Positions 44,957-56,508 of a stretch of DNA of 64,000 bases are shown here, in pieces; the first letter of the stretch is position 1; every line of letters starts with the position of its first letter. The stretch comes from Multifurca ochricompacta (lineage: Eukaryota; Basidiomycota; Agaricomycetes; Russulales; Russulaceae). Where the stretch lies: positions 1-64,000 of the forward strand of contig WTXG01000136.1 in NCBI GenBank assembly GCA_022496185.1, in the 5' to 3' direction. A program made the translations under genes and the position numbers. Below the pieces are notes generated by a model. The model ran no database searches. It worked only from the letters and a program-made list of their open reading frames with translations, and was not told the origin of the DNA.

Positions 44957-46312
44957 ACTAGCGGTTGTAGGGCCAGAGCTCGGTTTTCTCCGGCGGCGGT
45001 CTCAAAACTTATCACGGCGGGGCGACGGCACTCACTCGCCGGAGTTCTCCTCTAAGCCGTCGTCGCTTTCCTCCTTTCCCTTTCCTTTATCTTTTATCTC
45101 TATCTCTCCTCATTGCGTTTAGGCTTGTTGTTAGGCAGGGTCAACCCTTCCTTGATCTGTCCTGATCCGAAATGTACCAACCGATGTGTCCGTTACCATG
45201 TGAGGCGAGTATGGTCCCATCCCTTTGAGTATATATCAATGCCTCCTCACTTGAGGTCCACCAGTAAGAATGACCGGAAGATAATGACATGTCAGCAATC
45301 TCAAGTTGCTATCTTGCTCGTCTGTTGACAGAGGTAGGCCTAGCCCTCGTTATTCACAATATGAACCTGGTTTCTGTCTTCACCCGACCATGAATGGAAT
45401 GGTTAGGATTAAATAAATATGAATGTGAGAGATTTAATACGATCGCAAGGGGGCCATTAAAAACACCGCTTTTTAATTTAATATATCTCCCTCCACCTCC
45501 ACCTCCTTCCTGGTCTATCACTAGAGGGTCTCCCCAATTTCGGACAAAACCCATATAAAAAGAAAATACACTTCTCGAACGTAGCTAACCGTTATTTAAT
45601 TTATACTTTCAACTGTCCCTCCTGGCAATTTAAAAAAAACCATTTGTATTCAACTTTTTTTTTTTTTTTGTTTGGAAACCCAACTGGGACCGGTCCGCTC
45701 GATTATGTTTCTCATGTTTTTACCCCTCGCACGTTCACCCCTCAAACGTTCACCGTTCGACAGTGCCGTTCCAAATGAACCTATACACACACCCCTTCCT
45801 CTCCCCGTCGTCAATTGTCATGATTTTTTAACCAGAACTAGACTCACGCACTGAGCGATCTTGATAATGCGATCCGATCTAATCCACGGGTAATAGTACC
45901 TTTCCCCCCCCTAAATAAAGAAAAGGGAAGGGGTTATTCATCATTCATGATGTGAAGAGTTTTATGTGGGTTAGTCAACTCACGACGGGCTAGCTACCCC
46001 TGACCCCGGGTCATAATATGGCCACTCCCAATTGATCATTCTCCTGGAGGAAGAGGTAAAGCGGGGAATGTCACATCTGATTGCCTTGCCGAGATATGCA
46101 GAGACGGGAATCAGAACAATAAAAATGCGCAATGCAATACTGTAAATGATACGTGGAAGAATGACGAATAGTTATGCTGTATGTACGTAAAGTGCGGCGT
46201 GCGATGAGATACCAAAGATTGAATGCGATCATGCCTGAGAAACACAGAGCAAGAAAAAAAAAACCAAAGAAAAAATCAGAAGCAAAGGTCATGCGATAGA
46301 AGGTGTACAAAG
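44957..46312. other. Intergenic stretch
   Basis: Upstream region of PNP and 3' region of the next minus-strand gene. T-rich runs lie near 45655. No gene recognised. Confidence 0.4.
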
Positions 46313-48001
46313 TCAACGAGTCATGCATGCCTCGTCACTAAGACTCAAGCAGAATCCCAGGCAACCATTCCCCACATTCATATTCACTCCCTTTCTCGTT
46401 CGCAAAAACTCCGCTGACAGCACCAAGTTCGAGATCCAATTCGTGCTCGGGAAGCGGGGCAACGACCGTTGGGGCGGAGTATGGAATCGGCGTCGCGACA
46501 GGTGGGGCACCACGAGCACCGGTGACTCAAGCTCCACTGAACCCGCTTCAAATTCAGGTGGCCCATGAGGGTACCGCACACTCCTCGTACGTACACGTAC
46601 TTGCGGGTGCCGTCGCGGGGGTATGACCATTGCGGCCTTATCCAAAGGTGCCCACATCTCTGAGTCTTCCTCGCTGTCCTCGACAACCGGGAACAATCGC
46701 GGTGACGCAATATGCTGCCTTAACATCGATGTGGAAAGGTGCTCAGCATTGAGAGGTGCATGTCGCACGAGCTGCGACGAATGAACTGGTGTCGCAAAAC
46801 CAAGGTCAGACAGGTGTGCGCCATTGCGAAGTTGCCGGTTCAACCAAGCACGCCGCCGGCCGCGGACCTCAGCGATGGCAAACAGTGTTGCATCATCCGC
46901 GGCTGCATTTCGCTGGGCGGCATCAACACGGAGGAGGTGCTCACGTAACCGGAGGGCACGTCGGGAAAGTGCGGCGAAGGCTTCGGCATTCGGATCAACA
47001 AGCGCCAAGGCGGCCGGGGTACCACGGCGAAAGGCACAAGTAGAGTCCGGTGTGTGGACGGACGAGCCATCGGACTCGGTGCCAAATGTGCGGGACAGTG
47101 AGGCAGTCTCCGAGGTCGCATCTGCATCATCATCGTACGCGAAAAGATCCTCCGGTACAGTGGCTGTTTGGCAGTCGAATGAAAAATCAGGTAGGGTTAA
47201 TGAGATGGGGGAGGGTGCACAATCCGCTAAGCGGGCCATATGCTCTTCTGTGCGTCGAAGGGTGCTCTGCGCTATCCAAACAGTGTAACCACCGTAGGGT
47301 AGACGAGACTTGAGCTCTTGGACAACAAAGCGTCGATAGGCATCGAGTAGAGTAGATCGTGCACGTTGACGAAGCCCCTTGGATACTGTTAGAAACTTAT
47401 ACATGACGTCTTCGACAGACACCCGGGATGGGGATGGTGGTGGTGGTGGCGACGACGGCGCCATGAATGGCAACTGAGGGGGAGGGGGATTGTTGGGGAT
47501 AAGAGACCTGGGCTCAAAAAGGTTAGCACAAGTAAAAAACATACAAAGGGATGTACTATACTGCACAAGTTGCATCAGAAGTGATCGCTGTTTCTTGTGT
47601 TTTGCAGGTTTTTTTAATACGGGGGAAATAGGGGATGAGGGTGGTGTCGGAGGGAGAGACGGGGCAGGACGGTCAACGGTCTGTCGTAGGTCATTCAAGA
47701 CGCCCTCAAGGATGTCGATACAAGCGCGGTCCATCAATGGCCAATCCTCCACATGACCATCAGTAAAAACAACCGAGACAGTGAGCGAAACAACGTCAAA
47801 AGTGACTTGTTCGAGGATTTCGGTGAGCCAGGCGGACGAATCAAGCGCATATATGGATCGAGGCTGCTCAAGATCTGCAGCACTAAGGACGACAAGTTGA
47901 GAATCCCAATTCAGAGGGAGAGGATGCAGATCCGTGGGAACGAATGAGACGGTGAAAAGCATTACGGGTATTGGGGGATGAGAGATGAGACGAAGCTGCA
48001 T
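46313..48001 (-). CDS. Uncharacterised 562-residue protein, intronless
   Basis: One uninterrupted ATG frame. The N-terminal 95 residues look folded (alternating hydrophobic strands, e.g. L-T-V-S-V-V-F-T-D-G-H). A Pro/Ser linker (P-P-T-P-P-S-S-P-I-S-P) and a basic patch follow, then a proline run near 185. Next is a helical Arg-rich block (residues 200-260), an acidic Ser-rich stretch (Y-D-D-D-A-D) near 295, and an Arg/Leu-rich helix near 350-390. The C-terminal 100 residues are disordered in appearance. No catalytic motif, signal peptide or membrane span is evident. The composition suits a regulatory or scaffold protein; that is only inference. It stands out because nearly all its neighbours have many introns. 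Confidence 0.65.
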   Translation of the reverse strand: MQLRLISHPPIPVMLFTVSFVPTDLHPLPLNWDSQLVVLSAADLEQPRSIYALDSSAWLTEILEQVTFDVVSLTVSVVFTDGHVEDWPLMDRACIDILEGVLNDLRQTVDRPAPSLPPTPPSSPISPVLKKPAKHKKQRSLLMQLVQYSTSLCMFFTCANLFEPRSLIPNNPPPPQLPFMAPSSPPPPPSPSRVSVEDVMYKFLTVSKGLRQRARSTLLDAYRRFVVQELKSRLPYGGYTVWIAQSTLRRTEEHMARLADCAPSPISLTLPDFSFDCQTATVPEDLFAYDDDADATSETASLSRTFGTESDGSSVHTPDSTCAFRRGTPAALALVDPNAEAFAALSRRALRLREHLLRVDAAQRNAAADDATLFAIAEVRGRRRAWLNRQLRNGAHLSDLGFATPVHSSQLVRHAPLNAEHLSTSMLRQHIASPRLFPVVEDSEEDSEMWAPLDKAAMVIPPRRHPQVRVRTRSVRYPHGPPEFEAGSVELESPVLVVPHLSRRRFHTPPQRSLPRFPSTNWISNLVLSAEFLRTRKGVNMNVGNGCLGFCLSLSDEACMTR

Positions 48002-49715
48002 GATGTATGATGGTTGCTGTGGGGCGAGTCAAGATAGATAAGGGTATATGCAAAAACAGATTTAAAGCACTGGAATGATGGCCTGAGAGGACATAGTTCA
48101 ATGACGATTGAAGGGAAGGAAAGGATTGTAGAGAAAACGTACTAAGCAAGAGAGGTTGGTTGTTGACGGGGCGCAATGACCGTTAACGGGAAGCTGATAT
48201 GAAACGGGGTCGTTCTTTTAAGTATGATGATGGGAGAGGCGACGAAAGGAAAGGAAAGAAGCAAGCCAACTGACAAGAACGGTGAGTTGGGGTGAACGAC
48301 CTGATTTGGCGCCGTAATTCCAGATTGAGATTACTCCAAATGTGAACAGCGTGCTATGTGTTTCCAAAATGGGAGACGAAAGAAGGTTCAGCAGAGGGAA
48401 GAAGAAGACCAGAGAAGGCCAAGACGAAAAGGAAAGAAAGGAAATGAAGGAAAATTTTAAAAAAAAGAAAAGAAAAGAAAGAAAAGGGAGAGTCGATGAA
48501 TCCGACTTGTTACAGTAACACCCACAAATTCCGTGTGAAAACGACAATGCGTTTCTGGTCTTCCGGCCGACTTTGTTTAACGTTGAACTACTGGCCAGTC
48601 CACAACCAAAAGAAGGAAAAAAAAAAATTAAAGGGAGTGAGTGGGTATATAAACACAAAGCGAGGCAAGGCAGAGCAGGGCAAGGGAGGTTAGAGAGCGC
48701 CGCCTGTGGCCGTTAGTTCGCCGTCATCGGCAAAGGATGTACTAGAAGCCCGCGCCGCGTTTGAAGGTAAGTTAATAACCAATCATGTGCTAGCGGGGTA
48801 CGTAAATAGTAAGGTCACTACCAATTTTGGTTGTTTTAAGGGTGTATTCGGGTCCCTTCACACTTCTACCTAATCAGAGGTTCCAACTGGAACTCAATTA
48901 ACATCATGAGTTGACTTGGCTTCCGAAACGGAACGACACTTTCAAGAACATGTGATGTATTACTTTGGGGCGGGTGTGGTGTGGTGTGGTGTGGTGTTGG
49001 TGTGGTGTGTCGTCCTATCTTTCACTAAAGATCGTCTTCAAATGGTCCAGGCACCGTCCCTTTACTCAGTGCTCTCTCTCTGCTCTCTGCCTCTCCTTTG
49101 TTTTGTTGTTTGTTGTTTGTTGTTGGTTTGTTTGCCTCCGTTTACCTCCGCTTCCGCACAGTCACATCCCGCTTACATAACACATTACGGTGGTTCGGCT
49201 GAGCCAGGCTCGGAGGGAGCGGCCGCCGGCATTTCAACAACAACCCTCTCAACCCTCAAGTCTTATTACACACATGACATGATGTGGTAACGGTGCAACC
49301 CGAAATTTATTGAATAGTAATAGAAACGTTCATCAACCCACCACTCTTCAAGAGGCAATTATATAGAAATAATACAACACAAGTCAGACATCCACCACCA
49401 CCTTCTCGCGCTGCCCAGACACTCATGCGTGCACCCTTCTTCCGTCATTTAAAGAAAAAGAAAAAGTTGGGCGACTTCGACTTTTACACAGTTTCGCAAA
49501 ATCTGGACTTGCGCTCAATTACCCCGTACCCCGGAACAACACGCCTCTACCACTTACGGATGGAAGCAAAAACCTAAATCAACGAGAACATCAAAAAAAA
49601 TTCATACTACTGGCACTGGCATATTTGGATACAATCAAGGTCCTTCAAATTTCAATTTAGAAAACTGATCATCAGAGGGAGGAATTTCGGTCCGGGGGCT
49701 AGTCGAGATGCTCGC
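48002..49715. other. Intergenic stretch with low-complexity tracts
   Basis: Purine-rich tracts lie at 48400-48490 and a GTGTG pentamer run at 48975-49012. A minus-strand open frame at 48218-48658 is Phe/Ser-rich only because of the purine tract. No gene seen. Confidence 0.5.
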
Positions 49716-51919
49716 TCAGATCTTGAACCCTCCCGTGAGGTCCATGATTCGGAAGGGATCAAACTGTTTCTTGATCTCGCGCAGCCGCTTCACATTCGCA
49801 CCATACAACTGCTCCAAGGTCGTTCCATAGACGGCGTAGTTGGGGTAATGCGCCGCATTCTTCACATCTTGGCCGTGCTTGATGACCTTTTCGGTTAACG
49901 CGCTGTTTAGAGCGCGCATGTTATCATAGAAAAACTGGTCAAGCGACTTATCCGTCCACCCAAAAAAGAGACTTGACGGGAGGACAGTATAGGAACGATC
50001 AGGTGGGAACGCGGATGGTGCCCCGTGTGTGAAAATGTCGGCCTCAAACGGATCAAGACCGAACGCGAGTGCCACGGTATTGTCATGTTCTTTAAGTTTG
50101 TCACCCCAGGCCTTAACGTTGCGCGTTAAGTATCAGCCGATTCCTTGATGAGAAGAGACGTCGTCAGTAATTGGCTCACCTTAATCTCATCGATGATTGA
50201 TTTCAGGACAGGCGCTGTGTAATGTAACACGGGGACGCTGTCAAGGTAAGACCTTTTCGAATACGGTTGAGTGAGTGGAGAGGGGTCATCCGTATGTATA
50301 TGAACCTGCGCTTACCGCTCTACTGGAGGTGGATTGGGGAGACTCGTAACGAATTTCATGAAGGAACCCTCGATGATGGACTGCTCGGCATTTGGGAGCT
50401 TCACCAAATCATCATAGAGGTCACAAGGAGGCTTCGGTGCATCGTAGAAGAGCACCATGCCGAACGAGATCTGCCCCAATCCATTATGAAACCCATCGCA
50501 CATGAAAGCCCCCCCCCCCATGCCTTACTTACTGTACCGTTATTGTATGCTATTGTGCCCAGCTGTGCTCCTTTATGATCTTTCGGTTTCGAGAGGAAAT
50601 TAGCGAGAGCGGTATAGGCCGGCTCTACCTGGTCCCCTGAGAAGCCCATCGCGACACCCTAGACGCCCTCACGATTAACACACCCAAGCCTAAAAAGTGA
50701 GGGAAGGGCTTACCCAAACATCCGTTTGATTGTGCGTTTTAAGGGTGTATTTGGTAACAATTCCCTGATTGATACGACGAAAAATGATTCAACAAAGTAT
50801 CGTAACGTTACGACCAATACTCTTTCAAACTTACATAATTATTCAGTCCTCCCTTTTATGTGTGGTGTGCAGCAGGATGGCTATGTGAGAACCGCTGCTA
50901 CTGACTCTGCGTCCGACGGTATGTAACGCACCTTGAGCGCGAAAAAGAGATCCTTGTCCTCTTCTGTAACCTTCTTGATATTCCCATTTGGCAGCACGAG
51001 TTCGAACGCCGTGACGGTGTCCACGGTAAGCCCGTACTGGTTGGTCTTCCAAGAATATCCTGCGGCATCATGAAGAGAGATAGGTGATGACACGAGAGAT
51101 AAGACACATTGAGCGTAAAAGCAAGAAACCAACAACTAAAACGCTTACCTCCGCCAACCACGAAGCCACCGACGCCGACGCCATTCAGACGACCTCCGAC
51201 AACATTGAGACCCTTGGGGACGAGGTACGAGAACACTTCGGTCCAAGTAAGCCCAGCTCCGAACTCTACGGTTCCCTCTTTCTCATGGACGGTGATATCA
51301 TTGAAACGGGACATCTGGATGTGCACGCCACGAGTCGACGAAAAACCGGGATTCGAAGTATGCCCGGAGCATTTGACCGCGAACGGCGTGTGCGTGGCGC
51401 CGAGTTCGCGAAGCTGGTAAGAATTTTTTTTTTAATCAGCGTTGTCCATTGAGTCGTCGGAGAGTCGATGAGCGCGCCTCGGGGTGGAGGTGGTGGTGGT
51501 GCTACTTACGATCAGACCAAGGTCCTGAGCTGTCCCAGGCCGCACAGAGCACGCAGATACCTCACTGCTGGAGTTAACCCAGTGACGCATATCTGCCTTG
51601 AATTCCGGAGACCCTGACCAGCGGTGAAACTATTGTGTTAGTAAATGATACAGGGGTAAGGGGGGGGGGATAGAGGGAGATACGAAAAAAAAAAAAAACC
51701 TCCCCTCTCACCGGGAAAGAATACTTGCGAAGCAGGAGAGACAGATTTCGCTATCGATTCGCATGTGAGCAAGTAATTGTCAACCCCAGATAAAGCTGTC
51801 TGTGTTCGCGCATATCCAGTATCGAAATCCTCGCTAGCGCAGTGGGCGTATCCTTGCACGGTCACGACGAGGAGAGCAGGAAGAAGAAGAGCACAGCCCA
51901 GAAAGGATGCTGTCAACAT
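49716..51919 (-). CDS. Secreted FAD-linked oxidoreductase (BBE family), copy 1
   Basis: Ten exons (51919-51712, 51613-51510, 51413-51149, 51059-50932, 50852-50835, 50764-50714, 50658-50533, 50470-50316, 50252-50179, 50111-49716). A signal peptide covers residues 1-25. The FAD-binding PCMH domain follows, with V-K-C-S-G-H-T (His for covalent flavin attachment), G-A-G-L-T-W, and G-V-G-V-G-G-F-V-V-G-G-G-Y-S. The BBE domain closes with Y-P-N-Y-A-V-Y-G and R-L-R-E-I-K-K-x-F-D-P. No Cys is seen at the usual second attachment site. Relatives oxidise sugars or alkaloid-like metabolites; the substrate is unknown. The exon 9 length looks one base off, which may be my reading. In-frame ATG codons occur up to 51988; 51919 fits the signal peptide. 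Confidence 0.88.
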
Positions 51920-54475
51920 GATTTGAAGAATTGTTGGCCTACGGGAGCCCGCAGTGGAAGTGATTTGGTTACGCCCCCCTACCCCCATCCACCCTCTTTA
52001 TTTATAGTTGATTTATTCGCGCCTACGCGCGACTCCCACGGAGAGATATAAAACAAAGAGAAGCTGAAAAGGAAAAGATGATTGATGAAAAAAACTTCGT
52101 TACAGGTAGCGCTTTTCCATACCTGCGTTCGATCACTTATGTGATACTTGGCTCATTCGTTACTTTTCAACCCCCCGGGCGATCTTGGTGCCGAAATAAA
52201 GGTCTGGTAGAGTTCGACATTTTGTCAGCGAGCGCAATCCACGATGCTCCAAACATCCGGGAAAGACCCACTCTTGGAAGGCAAGATGGTGGTATCTAGA
52301 AGCAATGAATGACAGTGAGGACAGCAACTAGTGAGTTTCATGGAGAAAGACGAATAACGATCGGACGAGATGGTATATACAAAGGAATGGCACACGTGGT
52401 TGACGGGTTTCTAATTTGTGAGTGGCTCGAAAGGTGATTCTAAGAATGCGTCGTTGATACACGCATTCACGATATGATCATATCATGATCAAGGCAAGGC
52501 AGGATCAAGGCAGCCACCCCCCATCTTATCAACCAGTCAAGTCAACCATATGTTATCCCCCCCGTCCGTTCGCTTCCCTGTAATCTGTCTTGGCCAACCT
52601 TTGTCCGAGCCGGTGCTAGCCATATATTCACTTTATAAATTGCAGAAGCGAAGCGCGGTAATGTTTTTCCCATGGAAAAGTCACGTCACTCACAGAAAAT
52701 AAAAAGAGCGACGTCTCGACATTCTGCTCTTACTTCATGACTTGATTTTTTCTTCGGGCATGCAGCTACGAGACAGATGGTGATACAAGAAGCACCCTCC
52801 GAAGACAAGTTAGGAACTGGTGTCTCTTATCTCAGAAAGCCTGGCGCAATCAAATCATTCAAACAGGCATCCATCTTTGAGCATCTGGGAAACAGGTCAG
52901 ATGAGGTTTCGAGGAGTGTGGACGGCTTTCTGGCCGATGCCACGAAGCCTTGCTTTCTAACTTGTCCTGACCATCGCATTTTGGTTTGACGACGAATGGA
53001 AGATAGCACAATGCCAGGATGTTCGCTGGTTACCAAATTAGTTAGTAATGTCTTGACTTTTTTTTTTACGGGACGGGTATCCTCCTTAAGTCTTCGCAAT
53101 CTTTGTTTAGTTTTCAAACCCCGTGAATTTGATCAGGCTACTAGTAATTCCCCGAGATGCGAGATGGATTCAACGTGGGTCTTACCTTCAATACCATTCA
53201 ACGAAGCAGAGCCTGTTAGTCATGTCTCGGAGTGGTATCATCAAAAATGACTCAGGAAGGGAGCCGCCACCGATTTTTACATATGGATATTCTCAAAGAG
53301 AACCCACCAGACGTGATGGGTGATACCGCCACATCACAAAACAACTTGTCATGTAACACCTCATCCTCCTGTGAGAAAAAATGCTGAAAAACGAGCATTT
53401 TGGAATACAGCTGAGGCGCAAGGTGGTGCACCGAAGTAATGGGCCAACGTGTGTGGTGATAGATATGAGGGGCTGCTCACTCACGTGTGTGGAGTTGATA
53501 ATCACATTCTGCGAGTAGCATGGGGCTGCCCGTCGTTCCTCAGGTCAAGTGTACATCGGCTTGCTGGATATCTGGGTCTATATCTCTCGTGGCCCTTCTG
53601 TTCTCGGGTACCTCAATTCGTTATCCCTATATCCGGGGTTCTGAGCGGTGTACTTACTCGGCTCTCTTGCTCGCGGGTTTACTGAGGCGAACTCAATTAC
53701 TCCTACACCTGCAATACCTTTATTTGTTATCACTTAGCCCTGCTAGTCTTCTTCTGTTACAGACTCGCTGTCGCATGCACTGCTATCATCTCAGCTATAA
53801 AAAGGGCCTTCGTCCGAATTGGGACGTACTATGAGTTTGATATCACTCGAACGAATCCAGATCCCGCACTTGACGAAGGTTACAGACAGCCATGCGGGCG
53901 TGCAAACTCTAAAGGAGGCTATATTATACAACATACACAAAATCGGCCGGACACAGTCAATGTCTTCCAAGCCATGGGGAGTAAGTGGATAAAAATTTCG
54001 GATCTCACTCAAACAAACCACATGAAAGATATTCCAGTCATGCGCTGTGGAAGTGGATGCCAAAAAAAGGCAAAAATAAAATAAAAATAAAAAAAAGACA
54101 CCGAGCGAAGTGGAATGATGACAACGACAACTTTGTCGGGGTTTTCAATATGAACGGGCAGACGGACGGGCGCAAGACTCTTCGGCTCCGCGGAGTAGGG
54201 GGTGTCTCCGCGAAAGCGAAAGGCAAGGAACAGGAAGGGGTGGGTTTTGTGTGATTTCTTTTGTTTAGTTCTCTGATATATGATCCTAAGACTGCGCTGC
54301 ATGTGAATATGAGATACAAGGCAAGCGCCACCGGCGCGGTTCTGATCGCAGAGTTTAGACGCGTGAGTTCATATGTTTGGAACCACTTACCTTTACTTTG
54401 CCTTATTGTTAAGTGGTTTCACTATCTTGTTTCAAGTCTGTAGAAAGATCGCATGTAATTACTTTTAAGGGCTCG
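51920..54475. other. Intergenic stretch between oxidase copies 1 and 2 (left part)
   Basis: Upstream region of oxidase copy 1, then about 2 kb without recognisable genes. Short frames at 52777-53250 and 53985-54254 have no protein-like features. Confidence 0.4.
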
Positions 54476-54483
54476 ACATTGTC

Positions 54484-55347
54484 TAGTGATGTGCACGGCT
54501 CGGCTCAAAGCCGTAAGCCGGCCGTTGCTGAGCCGGAAAAAGCCGAGCCGACATAGGCCGTGAAAACGGCTTCCAGCAGCCCACGGCTCAGACTTAAGCT
54601 ATGGAAAGCCTGAAGCCGCAGCTTAGGCCGCGGCTTTTGGTGGCTGAATCACGCTTTCTGTCCTGTGCAGTTTACAGTGTAAGGATGGTGTTGAACCAGA
54701 ATACTGGTACAGAGATACCGAGATAGCGGTCCAACATAATTGTGATCGCGTTTAGACAAAGCAAAAATGCATCTCGCATTAATTAGATACTGAGTATATA
54801 CATCTCAGATCGATCATGTGATTAAATCACCTTCATTAACAAGCAAGATAACGCGCGCGTTCGTTTACTTTAATTTGGTAGCTGATATAGTACATCTAAA
54901 TTGTATATACTCAGTATCTAATTAATGTGAGACGCGTTTTTGCTTTATCTAAACGCGATCACAATTATGTTGGACCTCTCGGTATTTCTGTACCGTATTT
55001 CGGTTCAACAAATTCAATGCTGTTATTGATACAAGCTAAACTAAGAGGTTTTTAAGAGGTTTTTATACAATTTATGTTACAGGAGTTAGATAGGAGACAT
55101 AATATGATGGAGTCGAAGCAGAAGGCCAAAGCAGTGGCCAGGGGTTGATATAATGTAAACTACAAGTCCTTCAGAAATGCAGAGTAAAAGCGATCAGAAG
55201 ATGCAAACTAAAACTTGATTTGACGCTGTAAAGCCGCGGCTTGGGCCTAAGCCGGGTCTAAGCCGGCCGGAAGCCGTCGCTACGGCCCAGGCTTGAGTTT
55301 TGAAAAGCCTGAGCCGCCCAAAGCCGAGCCGGGCCGTCACATCACTA
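54484..55347. mobile_element. Nonautonomous hAT-type element
   Basis: The 864-bp element has terminal inverted repeats TAGTGATGTG...CACATCACTA and is flanked by a perfect 8-base duplication, ACATTGTC (54476-54483 and 55348-55355); 8 bases is the hAT hallmark. Many AAGCCG/GAGCCG words crowd both ends, as expected of subterminal transposase sites. There is no transposase frame. The middle holds a further inverted repeat: 54710-54803 pairs with 54898-55000. Confidence 0.9.
54710..55000. repeat. Internal palindrome within the hAT-type element
   Basis: The left arm (GGTACAGAGATACCGAGA onward, through GATACTGAGTATATAC) recurs inverted at 54898-55000, with a spacer of about 95 bp. It may be a second MITE nested in the first, or part of its fold-back structure. 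Confidence 0.75.
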
Positions 55348-55355
55348 ACATTGTC

Positions 55356-56508
55356 GTTCCAACTTATCGTTCTTTCGTCTTCGCGCCTGCTCCGCGACCT
55401 CTTCCTTCCACTCGTTAACTCCCCGTCGAAGGTCAGGTTTCACTATTCTGAAGACACGTCCTAATTGCAGCAGATAAACAAACAAAGAGACACATGTACA
55501 AATACAGAAAATGGCGATGGACATCATCTGGTCGATGAGCCGATGAGCCAAAAACCACCACCACCAATTACATGGCATGTGAAATCGAGTAAGTAGCTTT
55601 TGCTTGTGATCTCCATTTCTTTTTTTTTTTTAGAGATGGAATTGGGGGTTGACGGTTCTGGTGGTGAACGTCCAAGATGAAAGACTATTACTTATTACCG
55701 ATGATGAGAGAAGGGCGCAGAGGACATACAACCTTCCTGCATCAGATGCGAATAGATAATCAATAACCACCCATGTCCTTAATGCCACCATCCTAACAAT
55801 ATCCACTACACCACCACCAAACCCCTTGAGCCCCAGGAGGGCCAACAAAAAAAGGCGCGTCCAAACTCAGTTGGCGTACTCATGCACCCTCGTTCTCCCA
55901 CATCCACATCCACACCCACTGCTCTCTCCGGGTCTAGTAGTATTCTCGCTTTCTACGAGCAAACTAACACACAGCTAAGGATGGCAAGCCAGGCCAAATA
56001 ATATATATATATATATCCCGAAGTTTGGGAAGAATCGATCCAAAAAAAAAACGACGATGACTTGGGGGATGTGTGCTGCATTATTTCTCTGTTTTTGCCT
56101 TGGGAGCAAGCAAACAAACGGTGGGGTAGGGAGCCCCCGGCACGCCCCTCAGGTTTCAGTAGTAACTATCGAACTCCAAGGCGGCAACATGACACTTCCA
56201 CTTTCCCTTTTTCCTTTCACTCCAGTACTTAGGTACAGCACGGCAGGTACTTTGGAAAAAAAAACACGCGCGAATAGCCTACTCAGGTGACATTGAAATA
56301 ATCCGCCATCCACATTAGTTCAGCATGCACGGCAGATGAAGGTGGACAGGAGGGATTGAAAATAGAATCAGAACTTCCAGCAACTAGCATTTCGTTAACT
56401 TGGCCCAGCATCCATCCCTCTGTCTGGTACTAAGTTCAATCTCAATGCGCGCTGTAGACGGGGAAGTGCAATTCCGGTCTCCACTTGCACTGCCCCCTCC
56501 AGAGCCGT
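55356..56508. other. Intergenic stretch before oxidase copy 2 (3' side)
   Basis: No gene recognised. TA-repeat tract near 56000 and homopolymer A runs near 55620 and 56045. Confidence 0.4.

Noticed and set aside
47508..47566. Intron-like GT...AG segment in the 562-residue gene
   Set aside because: At 59 bases its removal would shift the frame, which is otherwise open for more than 300 further codons.
48218..48658. 146-residue Phe/Ser-rich minus-strand frame
   Set aside because: Produced by a purine-rich tract on the plus strand; no folded-domain pattern.
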